From Paraburkholderia elongata (lineage in GTDB: Bacteria; Pseudomonadota; Gammaproteobacteria; Burkholderiales; Burkholderiaceae), in NCBI RefSeq assembly GCF_013177735.1, contig NZ_WOEZ01000204.1, forward strand, positions 1-46,307: a stretch of 46,307 nt of DNA. Reading direction: 5' to 3'. Both the position numbers and the translations under genes were made by a program. Shown here piece after piece: positions 16,521-25,230 of the stretch (positions are counted from its first letter, which is position 1; every line of letters begins with the position of its first letter). The notes beneath the pieces are model-generated. The model made no database searches. It was not told where the DNA came from and saw only the letters and a program-made list of their open reading frames with translations.

Positions 16521-17672
16521 TCAGGAAGCAGGCCGCTGGGTTTTGAAAGTTACATCAGGATGCTCCGGGGGCGCAGACGATGGTTGCGACAGGCGCTTGC
16601 CCAATGCCATACCTGGCTCCTCAATGTATCGACGAAGCAGCATGGCTGCTCCAGCAACGAGCACAACCGTGACAGGGGCCACGCCGGCAAGCGTACGCAG
16701 AGGTGATAAATGCATTTGAGTCACCGCCACCCACGTTCCGATCTGCACTAGCGGAACATGAATGAGGTAGGTGGGGTATGAGTGGTCACCGAACCAGCGG
16801 GCGATACGCGATTCGAATAGCGCAGCAAATATCCGGCGCGCCGGACCGCCTGATGCCAGCATCAAGGCAACGAAGATTGCCCATATAAACATCGGCAATG
16901 CCGCGCCTACGCCGCGCCATGCGACGAACACAACCAGCATGCAGCCGGCCGCGACCCAACCACGACGCCTCGGCTGCATCGCGATCCGGCTGACGATGCC
17001 CGTCGCAAAATACCAGACTGCACCGGGCAGGAAACTCGGTAGAACGAACGATCCGAGCCGCCCATGAATGTAGAGTTCGAAAAAAGCAAGGGCCATTGCG
17101 CCCAATGCCCAGCGCCATCGCCTGTCGAGTGCGGCAGCGATAACGAACGGGGCCACCAGATAGAACTGCCATTCGAGTGACAAGCTCCATGCTGGCGCCA
17201 AAAACATGTATTGCGATTCGAATAAAACGTTATTAGGAATCGCACCGTGCAATAGAGTGAGGTGAGCGATCAAATGCGCGATGAGATGTCCGCCGACCAG
17301 CTCTGCTCGTTGACTTGCCATCCGCGCGATGGGCGGCGACAGCGGACCCCAAGGTTGAGCAAGGAATGTGTTGAACGCCAGGTACGTGCCGATAATCCCG
17401 ACCGCCAATGCCACTATGTAGACCGGATAGAGACGCAGTGCGCGACGCTTGATATAGAGAGCGTATCGCTCCCGGCGGGAGATCAGTAGATGGGTAATCA
17501 CAAACCCGCTGATGATGACAAAAAGTAAGACCGCGTTGTCAGCGAGAAACTGGGTGATTCTGTATGCGCGCGGCACCACTGCCGCGGTTCCAGTGAACAA
17601 TATGACGTGACTTGCGACGACGGCCCACGCGAGCCAGCCGCGAAGGCCGTCAATTCCCCCGAACTTTTTCAT
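16521..17672 (-). CDS. acyltransferase 3 family membrane protein (OafA/YrhL-like)
   Basis: This 383-residue integral membrane protein has about ten hydrophobic segments. The N-terminal segment IDGLRGWLAWAVVASHVIL contains the R-X10-H signature of acyltransferase-3 proteins, and the late RRYIEEP motif is also typical. Family members O-acetylate sugars of lipopolysaccharide, exopolysaccharide or Nod-type oligosaccharides in or across the inner membrane. ATG at 17672 follows AGGAG at 7 bases. There is no periplasmic SGNH domain. A second acyltransferase gene lies 97 bases upstream on the same strand. No glycosyltransferase is nearby, so the acceptor is unknown. GC content is somewhat lower than in flanking housekeeping-like genes, compatible with transfer. 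Confidence 0.92.
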   Translation of the reverse strand: MKKFGGIDGLRGWLAWAVVASHVILFTGTAAVVPRAYRITQFLADNAVLLFVIISGFVITHLLISRRERYALYIKRRALRLYPVYIVALAVGIIGTYLAFNTFLAQPWGPLSPPIARMASQRAELVGGHLIAHLIAHLTLLHGAIPNNVLFESQYMFLAPAWSLSLEWQFYLVAPFVIAAALDRRWRWALGAMALAFFELYIHGRLGSFVLPSFLPGAVWYFATGIVSRIAMQPRRRGWVAAGCMLVVFVAWRGVGAALPMFIWAIFVALMLASGGPARRIFAALFESRIARWFGDHSYPTYLIHVPLVQIGTWVAVTQMHLSPLRTLAGVAPVTVVLVAGAAMLLRRYIEEPGMALGKRLSQPSSAPPEHPDVTFKTQRPAS

Positions 17673-17769
17673 TTTTCTCTCCTGATACATCCGACGCTAT
17701 TACCTCAGCATGCTTACCGGCTTTCTTTTGCAATGGTGGATGCTCACTGTGGCGAGCCACCGATCCGCT

Positions 17770-18786
17770 TCAGGCGGTAACCGGCCGATCCGTAAGTGGG
17801 GCGTTTGCTGGAACCCGGCGGCGGTCACCGCCCAACAGCAGCACCCGGGTGATATCAAAGCGATCAAATGCCTGAGATAAAGCGTAGCTCAACATCAGGG
17901 CTATCAAGCAGCGTGGCCAAGGACTGGAGATGCCGAAAAGGTCTTCCAGCGCAATCTGAACTATCTGATGTGTGAACATGATCCCCAAAGACACGCGTCC
18001 GATCGAACCCAGTATCCGACTGATATAGGGCATGCGGCTGAGTGTCTTTGCGAGGCGGGACAGCAACAGAAACCACGCTAGCGCAACAAGTACCGAGAGA
18101 ATTGGGATTCCGTAGTTCGTATTCTTCATGTCCCAGCTTAACGGCAGACGAGTCGCCGCCCACATCGAACACAACGATACCGCCGCACAGAGGTAGAGAC
18201 AGCCGTTGCGAGGTTCGAAGCGACGCAGGGCAAAGCCGATGCAGAAGAGGGGTGCTGCCGCCAACGTTACATTGAGTGCAAGTGGCACATGGCGGTGCGG
18301 CGCAAATGACTGGTTCGCGTACGCGGCTATTGCTAGCGCAGCCAGACAGGCCAGCAGTTTCCACTGAGGGCGGGAAATCAAGATGTTGCACGCTTGCTGG
18401 GTTGCAAACAGACAGGTCGCGAACCAGAAAGTCCCTTCGATTCCAAACAGCAACGGTCCACCAAAAACAAACCGGCCCGCCAGCCCTAGCGCGTTATAGG
18501 CTGTGATCGGACTGACATAGGCGACGAGAGTGGGTATGTAAAACAGCAAAAGGAAACAGGCATACGGGACGAGTAGACGCCGAATTCCCTTCTGGAAGTA
18601 TGCCCCGGCATGAGCGCCCGGCCTGAACAGTTGGCCGCTTAGAAAGAAAAAGAGCGGCATATGGAAAAGGTAAACGAAGGCTTTTGGGTAACCAGGAATC
18701 GTGTGCCCAATCACAACACATATGATCCCGATTCCCTTGAGGATATCTACCCACTGCTTGCGGTCTGTCAGATGCCTGATCACCAC
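17770..18786 (-). CDS. acyltransferase family membrane protein (WecH/fucose-4-O-acetylase-like)
   Basis: This 338-residue membrane protein has about ten hydrophobic segments. It opens with QWVDILKGIGIICVVIGHT, which shows the K/R-X10-H pattern, followed by FHMPLFFFLSGQLF, a hallmark of the fucose-4-O-acetylase/WecH branch of acyltransferase-3 proteins. It probably O-acetylates a cell-surface sugar at the inner membrane. Two GTG codons in tandem at 18781-18786 are the possible starts, both behind a GGGG run. A TATAAAA box lies about 15 bases further upstream, close enough that the message may have a short leader. It precedes the other acyltransferase gene by 97 bases and may be in one operon with it. 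Confidence 0.9.
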   Translation of the reverse strand: MVIRHLTDRKQWVDILKGIGIICVVIGHTIPGYPKAFVYLFHMPLFFFLSGQLFRPGAHAGAYFQKGIRRLLVPYACFLLLFYIPTLVAYVSPITAYNALGLAGRFVFGGPLLFGIEGTFWFATCLFATQQACNILISRPQWKLLACLAALAIAAYANQSFAPHRHVPLALNVTLAAAPLFCIGFALRRFEPRNGCLYLCAAVSLCSMWAATRLPLSWDMKNTNYGIPILSVLVALAWFLLLSRLAKTLSRMPYISRILGSIGRVSLGIMFTHQIVQIALEDLFGISSPWPRCLIALMLSYALSQAFDRFDITRVLLLGGDRRRVPANAPLTDRPVTA

Positions 18787-19227
18787 ACCCCCGATAATTT
18801 TATAGCAGGGGTAACAGCAAAAAATGTGCCCGAATGAAATCCACCCGTCCTGACCAAGGATTTTTTCGGTCAGCTAGGCGGCACCTGCTAGTTGGACAAT
18901 GGCAGCAAAATGAGTGCGCGCCCAAGTGACCTGGTGCGCGCGACTTCTGCACAGTTGGCAACTCGATGAATGCGAAATTTGTTGATGTTCCCGTAACATC
19001 CCGTCGCTTTATCCACCTTGTTACCCCACATCAGGAGATGCTCATCCTTGCGGGAGCGCGCAGGCCGCCGATGCGCTATCGTTAAAAACGCAACGCTCGA
19101 TGCCGCATTGGGCCGCAGGCAACGGCTTCGGCAGACGGCGGGCGGCCGGCTGCGGACGAGGTGTGAAACAGGCGCGAGAATCGGCGTTCAAGGGTGGATT
19201 TCCACGCCCGCATCAAGGGAGTACGAA
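18787..19227. other. 441-bp divergent intergenic region
   Basis: It separates the leftward acyltransferase genes from the rightward DUF1810 gene. Apart from a TATAAAA-like box near 18800 and the AAGGGAG site of the DUF1810 gene near 19215, I see no gene, repeat or RNA structure. Confidence 0.4.
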
Positions 19228-19647
19228 ATGGACGACCTATATGACCTTCAGCGCTTTGTCGACGCCCAAGACCCGGTGTACGCACAGGTATGCGATGAAT
19301 TGAAGGATGGACGTAAGCGAAGCCACTGGATGTGGTTCGTGTTTCCGCAAATCCAGGGCCTTGGGTCAAGCGCGATGGCGCGGCGGTTCGCGATCTCGTC
19401 GTTGGCCGAGGCCGAAGCCTATCTGCGCCACCCGTTACTCGGCCCACGGCTGCGCGAATCGACGCAGCTGGTCAACCTCGTCGAAGAGCGCTCCATCGAG
19501 GAAATTTTCGGATATCCGGATTTCCTGAAGTTTCGATCGTCGATCAGCCTGTTCGCGCGCGCCACGAGCGACAACGACGTATTTGTGGAAGCGCTGCGCA
19601 AGTATTTTGGCGGTGAAGGCGATCCGCAAACTCTGCAACTGCTCTAG
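19228..19647 (+). CDS. DUF1810 family protein
   Basis: This 139-residue cytoplasmic protein has the DUF1810 signature RSHWMWFVFPQ (about residues 30-40), the YLRHPLLGPRL segment and the C-terminal DNDVFVEALRKYF. The length equals that of the family. The biochemical role is not established; the fold has been discussed in connection with nucleotide or ADP-ribose chemistry, which I cannot test here. ATG at 19228 follows AAGGGAG. It is monocistronic, and the gene that follows runs in the opposite direction. Confidence 0.92.
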   Translation: MDDLYDLQRFVDAQDPVYAQVCDELKDGRKRSHWMWFVFPQIQGLGSSAMARRFAISSLAEAEAYLRHPLLGPRLRESTQLVNLVEERSIEEIFGYPDFLKFRSSISLFARATSDNDVFVEALRKYFGGEGDPQTLQLL

Positions 19648-19718
19648 GCCGTTTTTGCGCTGCACCGGCGCGCGTGGTGGTGCGGACTTCGGAATTTCAG
19701 TGTCAGCACGGTGTGTCG

Positions 19719-20768
19719 TCAATTCCCGCTCGCATCGGCTGCGCGGGACCGGTAGAGCAGCAGATGATCGGTGCCGGATTCGGACAGCCAGACTTCGCCC
19801 GGGCGGCCCATCATCTCACGTACGTTTGCGTGCGGGCGCGGCAGCGGAAACACGTCGAACCGCTCGGCACGCGGGTCAAAGCGCACTAGCGCGTTGGCGC
19901 TCCATTCACTGAGCCAGACGATATCCTGGTCATCTACAAAAATTGCGTACGCGTGCGGATCGTTGCCGGGCAATCGCCATTCGCGCCATTGATGCGTCAC
20001 GGGATCGAATACGCCGACTTTTCCTGCGTTCCACTCGCTGACCCAGACGCGCCCCGTCGAATCGGACCATACGCGGCGCGCGCCCTGATTCGGCGTTGGC
20101 GGCTCGATGACCTGCGCCGCGCCACTCGCGGGATCGATGCGACCGAGATAACTCCCAGCCAGTGACGCGAAATACAAGCCACCGCTCGGAGTCACGCAGA
20201 TGCCGTAGGGCCCGGGTCCGCGCGGCGCATCGAAGACGCGCATGTGGGCGCGCTGCGGATCCAGTTCGCCATAGATGCCGTTTTGCCCGGTAAACCAGAG
20301 ATGCCCTTGTTTGTCGAACACGGCGGTGTTCAGATTGGCGTCTGGCCGGTCCTTCGGCAGCGGAAAACGCGTGACGGCGAGTGTCTTCGGATCGATGCGC
20401 ACAATCGCGTTCTGGCCGCCGTCAGTCACCCACGCCGCGCGATCGGGACCCACGATCACGCCGTGCGGCGCCGATCCGGCGCCGAGCGCAATCTTGTCGA
20501 TCCTGCCGCTTCGCGGGTCCAGCCGTCCGACCGCGCCCTGCGCCTGCGCGGTGTACCACACGGCGCCGTCCGGCGACGGTGCTACGTCATGTGGCGCACT
20601 GCCGGTCGGGACGGCGAAGCTCTCGAACGACGGCGGCTCCGCCTGCACTTGCGCCGGGCCGATGGTGAGTGCAGCGCTCGCCACGGCCGACGCAAACCAC
20701 GGCGCCAGCCGTGCTTCGAGAATCTTGTTCACCGTTGCCACAAGCCGTTTTCTCGCGATCGCCAACAT
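19719..20768 (-). CDS. virginiamycin B lyase-like (Vgb) secreted beta-propeller
   Basis: This 349-residue protein has an N-terminal basic and hydrophobic export signal ending near residue 43 (VQAEPP). It is followed by a seven-bladed propeller of repeated units of the form VWxxEWxAxxVGxFDP and GPYGICVTPSGGLYFAS, the arrangement of streptogramin B lyase and its many relatives of unknown substrate. Blades recur about every 42 residues. True Vgb lyases need specific His and Glu residues. Two Glu in SEW blades are present (VWVSEW, VWLSEW), but the His pair is not clearly matched, so antibiotic cleavage should not be assumed. The exported location suggests a periplasmic binding or lyase role. Confidence 0.85.
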   Translation of the reverse strand: MLAIARKRLVATVNKILEARLAPWFASAVASAALTIGPAQVQAEPPSFESFAVPTGSAPHDVAPSPDGAVWYTAQAQGAVGRLDPRSGRIDKIALGAGSAPHGVIVGPDRAAWVTDGGQNAIVRIDPKTLAVTRFPLPKDRPDANLNTAVFDKQGHLWFTGQNGIYGELDPQRAHMRVFDAPRGPGPYGICVTPSGGLYFASLAGSYLGRIDPASGAAQVIEPPTPNQGARRVWSDSTGRVWVSEWNAGKVGVFDPVTHQWREWRLPGNDPHAYAIFVDDQDIVWLSEWSANALVRFDPRAERFDVFPLPRPHANVREMMGRPGEVWLSESGTDHLLLYRSRAADASGN

Positions 20769-20990
20769 GTTCGCCTCCGTGTCACAGGATGAGTTTCAAA
20801 GGGCGCTGAAGGCTTTTTATTGTTGCACTTATCTGTAGCCGTCGCCGCGCCGACTCATTCGGCCTCGCCGGCTCCGGCTGCAATTTAAGTTCACGGTGGT
20901 GCGTCTTCATCGAATGGGCGACGGAGCGGTTTGCGGCCAGGTACACACAGCAGTTCGCCGGTGAGATCCCAACCTTGAGACGAAAGCACG

Positions 20991-21494
20991 ATGAATCCTG
21001 CGAAGAAAGATCCTGCAAAGAAAGACACGCAGAAGTCCTCCACAAGCACCAACGCGACCGGTAAGAAGTCCAAAGGATTCACGGACAAGGAACGAGCCGC
21101 GATGAGGGAACACCTCGAGGAGTTGAAGGAGGAAGCGCGCCCCGGCCGGCGCGCGGACAAGGCAGACGGGGAAAGCGCTGTGCTAGCGAAGATCGCCGCA
21201 CTACCTCAACCAGATCGTGCGATGGCCGAGCGGCTTCATGCCATCATCAAGGCCAATGCACCAGCCCTCTCGCCGAAAACCTGGTACGGAATGCCTGCGT
21301 ATGCGAAGGACGGCAATGTTGTCTGCTTCTTCCAAAGTGCGCAGAAGTTCAAGACGAGGTATGCGACGCTCGGTTTCAGCGACAAGGCGAACCTCGACGA
21401 AGGCAATATGTGGCCGACAGCCTTCGCGCTGAAGGAACTGACCGCCGACGAAGAGGCGAAGATCGGCGCGCTCGTAAAGAAAGCAGTGAGCTGA
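20991..21494 (+). CDS. DUF1801 domain protein with lysine-rich N-terminus
   Basis: This 167-residue protein has a DUF1801 (YdhG-like) domain in its C-terminal ~110 residues: the ALSPKTWYGMPAYAKDGNVV segment is diagnostic, followed by FKTRYATLGF. The first 30 residues are a low-complexity Lys/Thr/Ser tail with a repeated PAKKD unit, probably disordered and able to contact nucleic acid. DUF1801 proteins are small cytoplasmic proteins of uncertain role; some have been proposed as iron chaperones. The start has only a weak ribosome site. It is convergent with the methyltransferase, and an 8-bp hairpin lies between them. Confidence 0.85.
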   Translation: MNPAKKDPAKKDTQKSSTSTNATGKKSKGFTDKERAAMREHLEELKEEARPGRRADKADGESAVLAKIAALPQPDRAMAERLHAIIKANAPALSPKTWYGMPAYAKDGNVVCFFQSAQKFKTRYATLGFSDKANLDEGNMWPTAFALKELTADEEAKIGALVKKAVS

Positions 21495-21619
21495 GGACCT
21501 GGTCGCTAAGGGAAGTCTTTCGATCAATCACAATCGTTGGAAAGGAACGTTATGCGAATCTACATTCAGTTGGTGCAGATGACTGGCAAGCAAGGCTGAC
21601 ACAAATCTTGAGTCCGCCA

Positions 21620-21644
21620 TGCAAGACGATTGGCCGGTCTTGCA
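21620..21644. terminator. 8-bp perfect hairpin between convergent genes
   Basis: TGCAAGAC (21620-21627) and GTCTTGCA (21637-21644) pair perfectly around a 9-base loop. It lies between the convergent DUF1801 and methyltransferase genes. There is no T-run on either side, so termination is plausible only in part, and the function is uncertain. Confidence 0.35.
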
Positions 21645-21672
21645 CCAGGCCTGAGGGTCTTCTTCAGGCACT

Positions 21673-22494
21673 TCAGGCGTGGGCCACAATGATGTTGGAC
21701 ACCATCTCGCCGATCACCTTTCCGTCCACTATGAGGGGAGTCAATTCGCTTCTCAACCGGCGGAAGAAGGCATCTTGCACGGCTTGTGAAAGGGCGATCA
21801 CGCCGGGATAAACAGGGGTGGCACTTAAGGAGCGCACGGCCTGTTCCACCCCTTGTTCGAACACCATCGGAAGGCTGCGAGTCAGAATCCGAACGTCGTG
21901 GAAGCCCGCCTCCTCGGCGGCCATTTTCAGTTCGGTGGTGCTATTCCAACTGAACGGTGCCGTAATCAGCTCAGCCAATTCGGGCGTCGTCGTCGCGCGC
22001 AGCGCAGTGTGGATCGCTACAAACAACGGATTGCGCTCAATCGCTGCCCACACCGCAATGACTGCCCGTCCGCCAGGTTTTAGGACACGTCTCATTTCAC
22101 GCAGTGCGCTGGGTCGGTCAGGGAAGAATTGCATCCCTTGCTGGCAAAGCACTACATCAAATGCGCCAGTCGGGGCCGAGAGCGGTGCAGCTGGCGACTC
22201 GACATACTCAATCGGAGCCGCCCCGGTCAACGAGGGCTTCGCTCTAGCGACGTCCAGCATAGGGCGGGCTATATCCGTGGCAACGATTCGCCCCTTGGGA
22301 CCGAGCATTGGCGCGGCGAGTCGTGCGACAGTGCCAGGGCCCGTCGCTACATCGATGACGACCTGCGCCTGTACCAGCTTGGCCTCATCGAGCAATAGTC
22401 TGGCCCAAGGCTCGAATACGCGTGGGACGAGAAACTCCTCGTAAGCTTGCGGAACCGAGGGACCGGTAAACTGAAATTTCGATGCATCTGTCAT
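21673..22494 (-). CDS. SAM-dependent methyltransferase (class I, UbiE/COQ5-like)
   Basis: This 273-residue protein has a Rossmann methyltransferase core. Motif I is VIDVATGPGTVARLA, the acidic strand-2 end lies in RIVATDIARPML, motif post-II is FDVVLCQQGMQFFPD and motif III is RRVLKPGGRAVIAVW. The QQGMQFFPD segment is typical of the Methyltransf_11/UbiE-like group acting on small molecules. The C-terminal ~110 residues form a variable lid. Nothing in the neighbourhood indicates the substrate. No membrane segments or signal peptide. Confidence 0.9.
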   Translation of the reverse strand: MTDASKFQFTGPSVPQAYEEFLVPRVFEPWARLLLDEAKLVQAQVVIDVATGPGTVARLAAPMLGPKGRIVATDIARPMLDVARAKPSLTGAAPIEYVESPAAPLSAPTGAFDVVLCQQGMQFFPDRPSALREMRRVLKPGGRAVIAVWAAIERNPLFVAIHTALRATTTPELAELITAPFSWNSTTELKMAAEEAGFHDVRILTRSLPMVFEQGVEQAVRSLSATPVYPGVIALSQAVQDAFFRRLRSELTPLIVDGKVIGEMVSNIIVAHA

Positions 22495-22803
22495 GTGTGT
22501 TTACCCGGTAGTCTGGCTCGAAGTGCTCGCTTCGATTCGTATGCGCTATGTGCACGCTGCGGCGCTGACTGCAAAAAATGCTATGACAATCCTTCGCGAT
22601 TGGCAACGCTATCGATTGCACCGCATGTGCACACGGTAGCGAGAGGGCGCTTTCGGACGGCGAGTTCTTGAGTTCCGCCGGCTGATCGTTCCATTCCGTG
22701 GACATTGTTCCCATTTGCCAGATTGATCTTCTATCGTCCCAATTGTAGATTTAGTTCCAAGCCGATACGCGATCCGTCAATGCGCCGCTGATAGGAGCGA
22801 TAG
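22495..22803. other. 309-bp intergenic region, divergent promoters
   Basis: It lies between the leftward methyltransferase gene and the rightward 32-codon frame plus ycaC-like gene. An AGGAGC ribosome site for the small frame ends near 22798. No operator-like repeat was convincingly seen. Confidence 0.4.
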
Positions 22804-22902
22804 ATGAACCATCGCCCGTTTCCGAACCAGTCCAACGCCGCAGTCGCGATGGCCGCGCTCGGTGCCGGTGCCGCCGCCACCGCGGCAATAACCACGTCGT
22901 AG
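22804..22902 (+). CDS. possible 32-aa small protein upstream of ycaC-like gene
   Basis: This is a short frame with a good ribosome site (AGGAGC, 6-8 bases before ATG). It encodes a polar start (MNHRPFPNQS) and an Ala/Gly-rich hydrophobic remainder (AAVAMAALGAGAAATAAITT). It ends 21 bases before the hydrolase start, so it would be co-transcribed. It could be a small membrane protein or a leader whose translation affects the next gene. I do not recognise it. Confidence 0.4.
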   Translation: MNHRPFPNQSNAAVAMAALGAGAAATAAITTS

Positions 22903-22923
22903 CCCACCAAGGAGACCTTTGCC

Positions 22924-23544
22924 ATGAACTCGCCCCATCTCTACGAACGCCTCACTCGCGACAACGCCGTCCTGCTGCTGGTCGACCATCAGGTTGGCCT
23001 TTACACCGGCGTGCGCGACATCGAAACACTGGAGCTCAAGCACAACGTCGTCGGCCTGGCCAAGGCGGCGCTGGCGCTGAAGGTGCCGGTCATCGTCACC
23101 ACGACGACCGAAAAGATGTGGGGTCCGTTGATCCCGGAACTCGCGGAAGCGCTCCACGGCGTTGAGCGCATCGAGCGCACCACCGTCAACAGTTGGGACG
23201 AACGCCGTGTCGTCGATGCGGTCAAGGCGACCGGGCGCAAGAAGCTGATTGTCACCGGCATCTCGACCGACGTTTGCCTCGCCTTCCCGGCGATCTCGGC
23301 AATTGCCGACGGCTACAACAGCTACGCAGTGATCGATGCCTCCGGGGGCTTCAGCAGGACTCAGGTTGAGATGGGCGTCTTGCGCATGCAGCAGGCCGGG
23401 GTGATCCCCGTCGGTTACTCGAACGTCGCTATCGAGATTCTGGCCGACAACGCCGCACCGGAAGCCGACGCCGTCTACGCCGCGCTCGGCATGCCCTTCG
23501 GCGGCCTCGTGTACGGCCTGAGGCAGTACTTCTCGCACGGCTGA
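22924..23544 (+). CDS. ycaC: isochorismatase-family hydrolase, YcaC type
   Basis: This 206-residue cysteine-hydrolase-fold protein is close to E. coli YcaC. The catalytic aspartate is in LLLVDHQVGL (about residue 22), a lysine follows in the TTTEKMWG region, and the nucleophilic cysteine is in GISTDVCLAFPAI (about 118). The unusual cis-peptide region is in line with the family. YcaC forms ring-shaped oligomers and its substrate is unresolved; nicotinamidase or carbamoyl-type hydrolysis has been suggested for relatives. The ATG follows AAGGAGACC. It is preceded at 21 bases by a 32-codon frame and has no downstream partner in the same direction. Confidence 0.92.
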   Translation: MNSPHLYERLTRDNAVLLLVDHQVGLYTGVRDIETLELKHNVVGLAKAALALKVPVIVTTTTEKMWGPLIPELAEALHGVERIERTTVNSWDERRVVDAVKATGRKKLIVTGISTDVCLAFPAISAIADGYNSYAVIDASGGFSRTQVEMGVLRMQQAGVIPVGYSNVAIEILADNAAPEADAVYAALGMPFGGLVYGLRQYFSHG

Positions 23545-23661
23545 GCCGGCGTCAACCGCACGCGGGAAAGGATAGCTCTGCTCGCCAGGAGCGCGACTCT
23601 GCCAAGGTAGTCAGTTACGGATACTGTCGCGTCAGCTCTGAAAATGTGTGACAACTACCTC

Positions 23662-24168
23662 TCAACGCAGCTTGTCGCCGTGACCGGCGATGCGGCGATA
23701 GGTAAAAAATGTATAACGAGTAGAACCATTGACGTCGACCTTTTCTGTGCAATGGAAGTCGGAGGGCAGATCCGGAAACGTCGTGTCGCCCGCCGGCTCC
23801 ACATCGATTTCTGTGAGGTAGACCGTATCCGCGTACGGCAAAAACAGGCGGTAAATCTGTTCGCCGCCCGCGATAAAGATCTCTTCACGCGAATCGTTCG
23901 CGATGGTTTCGATCGCGTCATGGAGCGTACTGCACGTCGACACCCGTTCGGCGGCGACAGCATGCTTGCCAATTACAAGCACGTCCCGATTTGGCAACGG
24001 TCTACCTATCGACTCGTATGTGCGTCGTCCCATCACGACCAGGTGCCCCTCAGTCAATTGACGAAAGCGCTGCTGCTCTCCGGGCACTTGCCATGGGATG
24101 TCGTTAGCCGCACCGATCACCCGATTCTTGGCCATCGCAGCCACCATTGAAATTCGCTTTCCGCTCAT
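23662..24168 (-). CDS. dihydrofolate reductase, DfrA-like (trimethoprim-resistance type)
   Basis: This 168-residue enzyme reduces dihydrofolate to tetrahydrofolate with NADPH. The family blocks are clear: AAMAKNRVIGAANDIPW, GRRTYESIGRPLPNR, FIAGGEQIY and VYLTEID. At the position of the catalytic Asp27 of E. coli FolA there is glutamate, in the context IPWQVPGEQQRF. The P/K-GEQ arrangement is what mobile DfrA enzymes (DfrA1, DfrA12 groups) show, whereas FolA-type enzymes have xxDLxxFK. The later DVEPAGDTTFPDLPS also resembles the DfrA1 segment IDIEPEGDVYFPEIPS. It therefore probably has lowered trimethoprim sensitivity, though this is inferred. ATG 24168 lacks a strong ribosome site. No integron or attC element is visible, and thyA is not adjacent, so it looks like an accessory chromosomal copy. 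Confidence 0.88.
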   Translation of the reverse strand: MSGKRISMVAAMAKNRVIGAANDIPWQVPGEQQRFRQLTEGHLVVMGRRTYESIGRPLPNRDVLVIGKHAVAAERVSTCSTLHDAIETIANDSREEIFIAGGEQIYRLFLPYADTVYLTEIDVEPAGDTTFPDLPSDFHCTEKVDVNGSTRYTFFTYRRIAGHGDKLR

Positions 24169-24493
24169 CGGCCGACCGCGACCTATCCTGAAAGCGGTCG
24201 CTCGGCCTCTACGGGGGTATGACATTGCACTGAGCAGGAGTAATGGCACAAAAAGGGGCTTCGGATAACCAAGCTAACCGCCTTCAAGTGCTCGCCAAAT
24301 GATTCATGCCTACTCTGACATTGAGTAGCATGCCGCGCGAAGCGCTGAGCACAAGCTTCCTATCCGCTGTCCTGCAGACCGTTCGGCGTAGAATTTCACG
24401 TCGGGGAATCCGGGCTTCGATATGCTTCGTCAAGCGTTGAATCGAAGCGAGCGCAAGAAGCAGCACCTTCTCGGGATTTCCGGAGGAGCACAC
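24169..24493. other. 325-bp divergent intergenic region
   Basis: It lies between the DHFR gene (leftward) and the cupin gene (rightward, ribosome site GGAGGAG ending near 24488). No gene, recombination site or hairpin of note was seen. Confidence 0.35.
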
Positions 24494-24910
24494 ATGCAGG
24501 ACGATTCAAATGATGGGGAAGCGACCTTGGTCACGGTGCACCCCGATCGGGAAATCTCAACGAGCCAGCGCTTGCCCTACTTCGTGGGCATTTCTGCAAT
24601 CTCCGCAGGCGCCAAAAGCTTGTCAATGTACCTCGTCGTCGTCCCGCCAGGTGGACACGCCGAACCTCACGTGCACTGCGGCTATGAGACAGGAATCTAC
24701 GTGCTGGAGGGGCGTGTCGAGACTCGATACGGGCCCGGACTGCGCCAGTCGGTCGTAACCGAAGCAGGTGACTTTCTGTTTATTCCACCCGGCGTGCCGC
24801 ACCAGCCATTTAACTTGAGTGCGACGACACCCGCGAGAGCAATCGTCGCACGCAACCAGCCCGACGAACACGAGCAGGTTTTACCGTACGATCCGTCCAA
24901 TGAAGTGTAA
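24494..24910 (+). CDS. cupin-domain protein
   Basis: This 138-residue single-cupin protein has motif 1, PGGHAEPHVHCGYETGIYVLEG, with the metal ligands His, His and Glu (split here: GHAEPHVH and YETGIYVLEG). Motif 2 is GDFLFIPPGVPHQPFN, supplying the third His. These ligands make a metal-binding barrel likely. The start at 24494 follows GGAGGAG; an in-frame ATG at 24422 is upstream of that signal and is not supported. Relatives include uncharacterised isomerases, dioxygenases and signalling proteins, so the reaction cannot be named. It is monocistronic. Confidence 0.9.
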   Translation: MQDDSNDGEATLVTVHPDREISTSQRLPYFVGISAISAGAKSLSMYLVVVPPGGHAEPHVHCGYETGIYVLEGRVETRYGPGLRQSVVTEAGDFLFIPPGVPHQPFNLSATTPARAIVARNQPDEHEQVLPYDPSNEV

Positions 24911-25230
24911 GAGCGGCGGCTACGGCCTTGAAGCGCCGGCTAGGCGAAAGGCGTATTTGCACCCTCAACGTCCGCTTTCTGCCGGAGCGACTGTCTCTTT
25001 CGGGATCGACTCCGAGCATCGCGTTCCGCTCCGTGGACGAAACCGTTCGCGAAGTACATGAAGTAATCCGGCACGAGTGACAGCCACGCCGGCCGCCTAC
25101 AGGCGTGCAAAACTTCATTGTATCTGCGGTCCTGATGTCCTAAGGTCTTGTGACGCCGTGATTCAAGGCTGCACAAGGACTTTCGCAGTGCGCGGCGCAT
25201 CGAAATCCAACAGCACACAAGGAGACATCG
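24911..25230. other. 320-bp intergenic region
   Basis: This is the promoter region of the 3-hydroxybutyrate-oligomer hydrolase gene, with AAGGAG just before its start. I see no gene or clear structure in it. Confidence 0.35.

Noticed and set aside
19719..20768. Annotating the Vgb-like protein as an antibiotic resistance determinant
   Set aside because: Propeller similarity is broad and the catalytic His pair is not clearly conserved, so the resistance function is unsupported.
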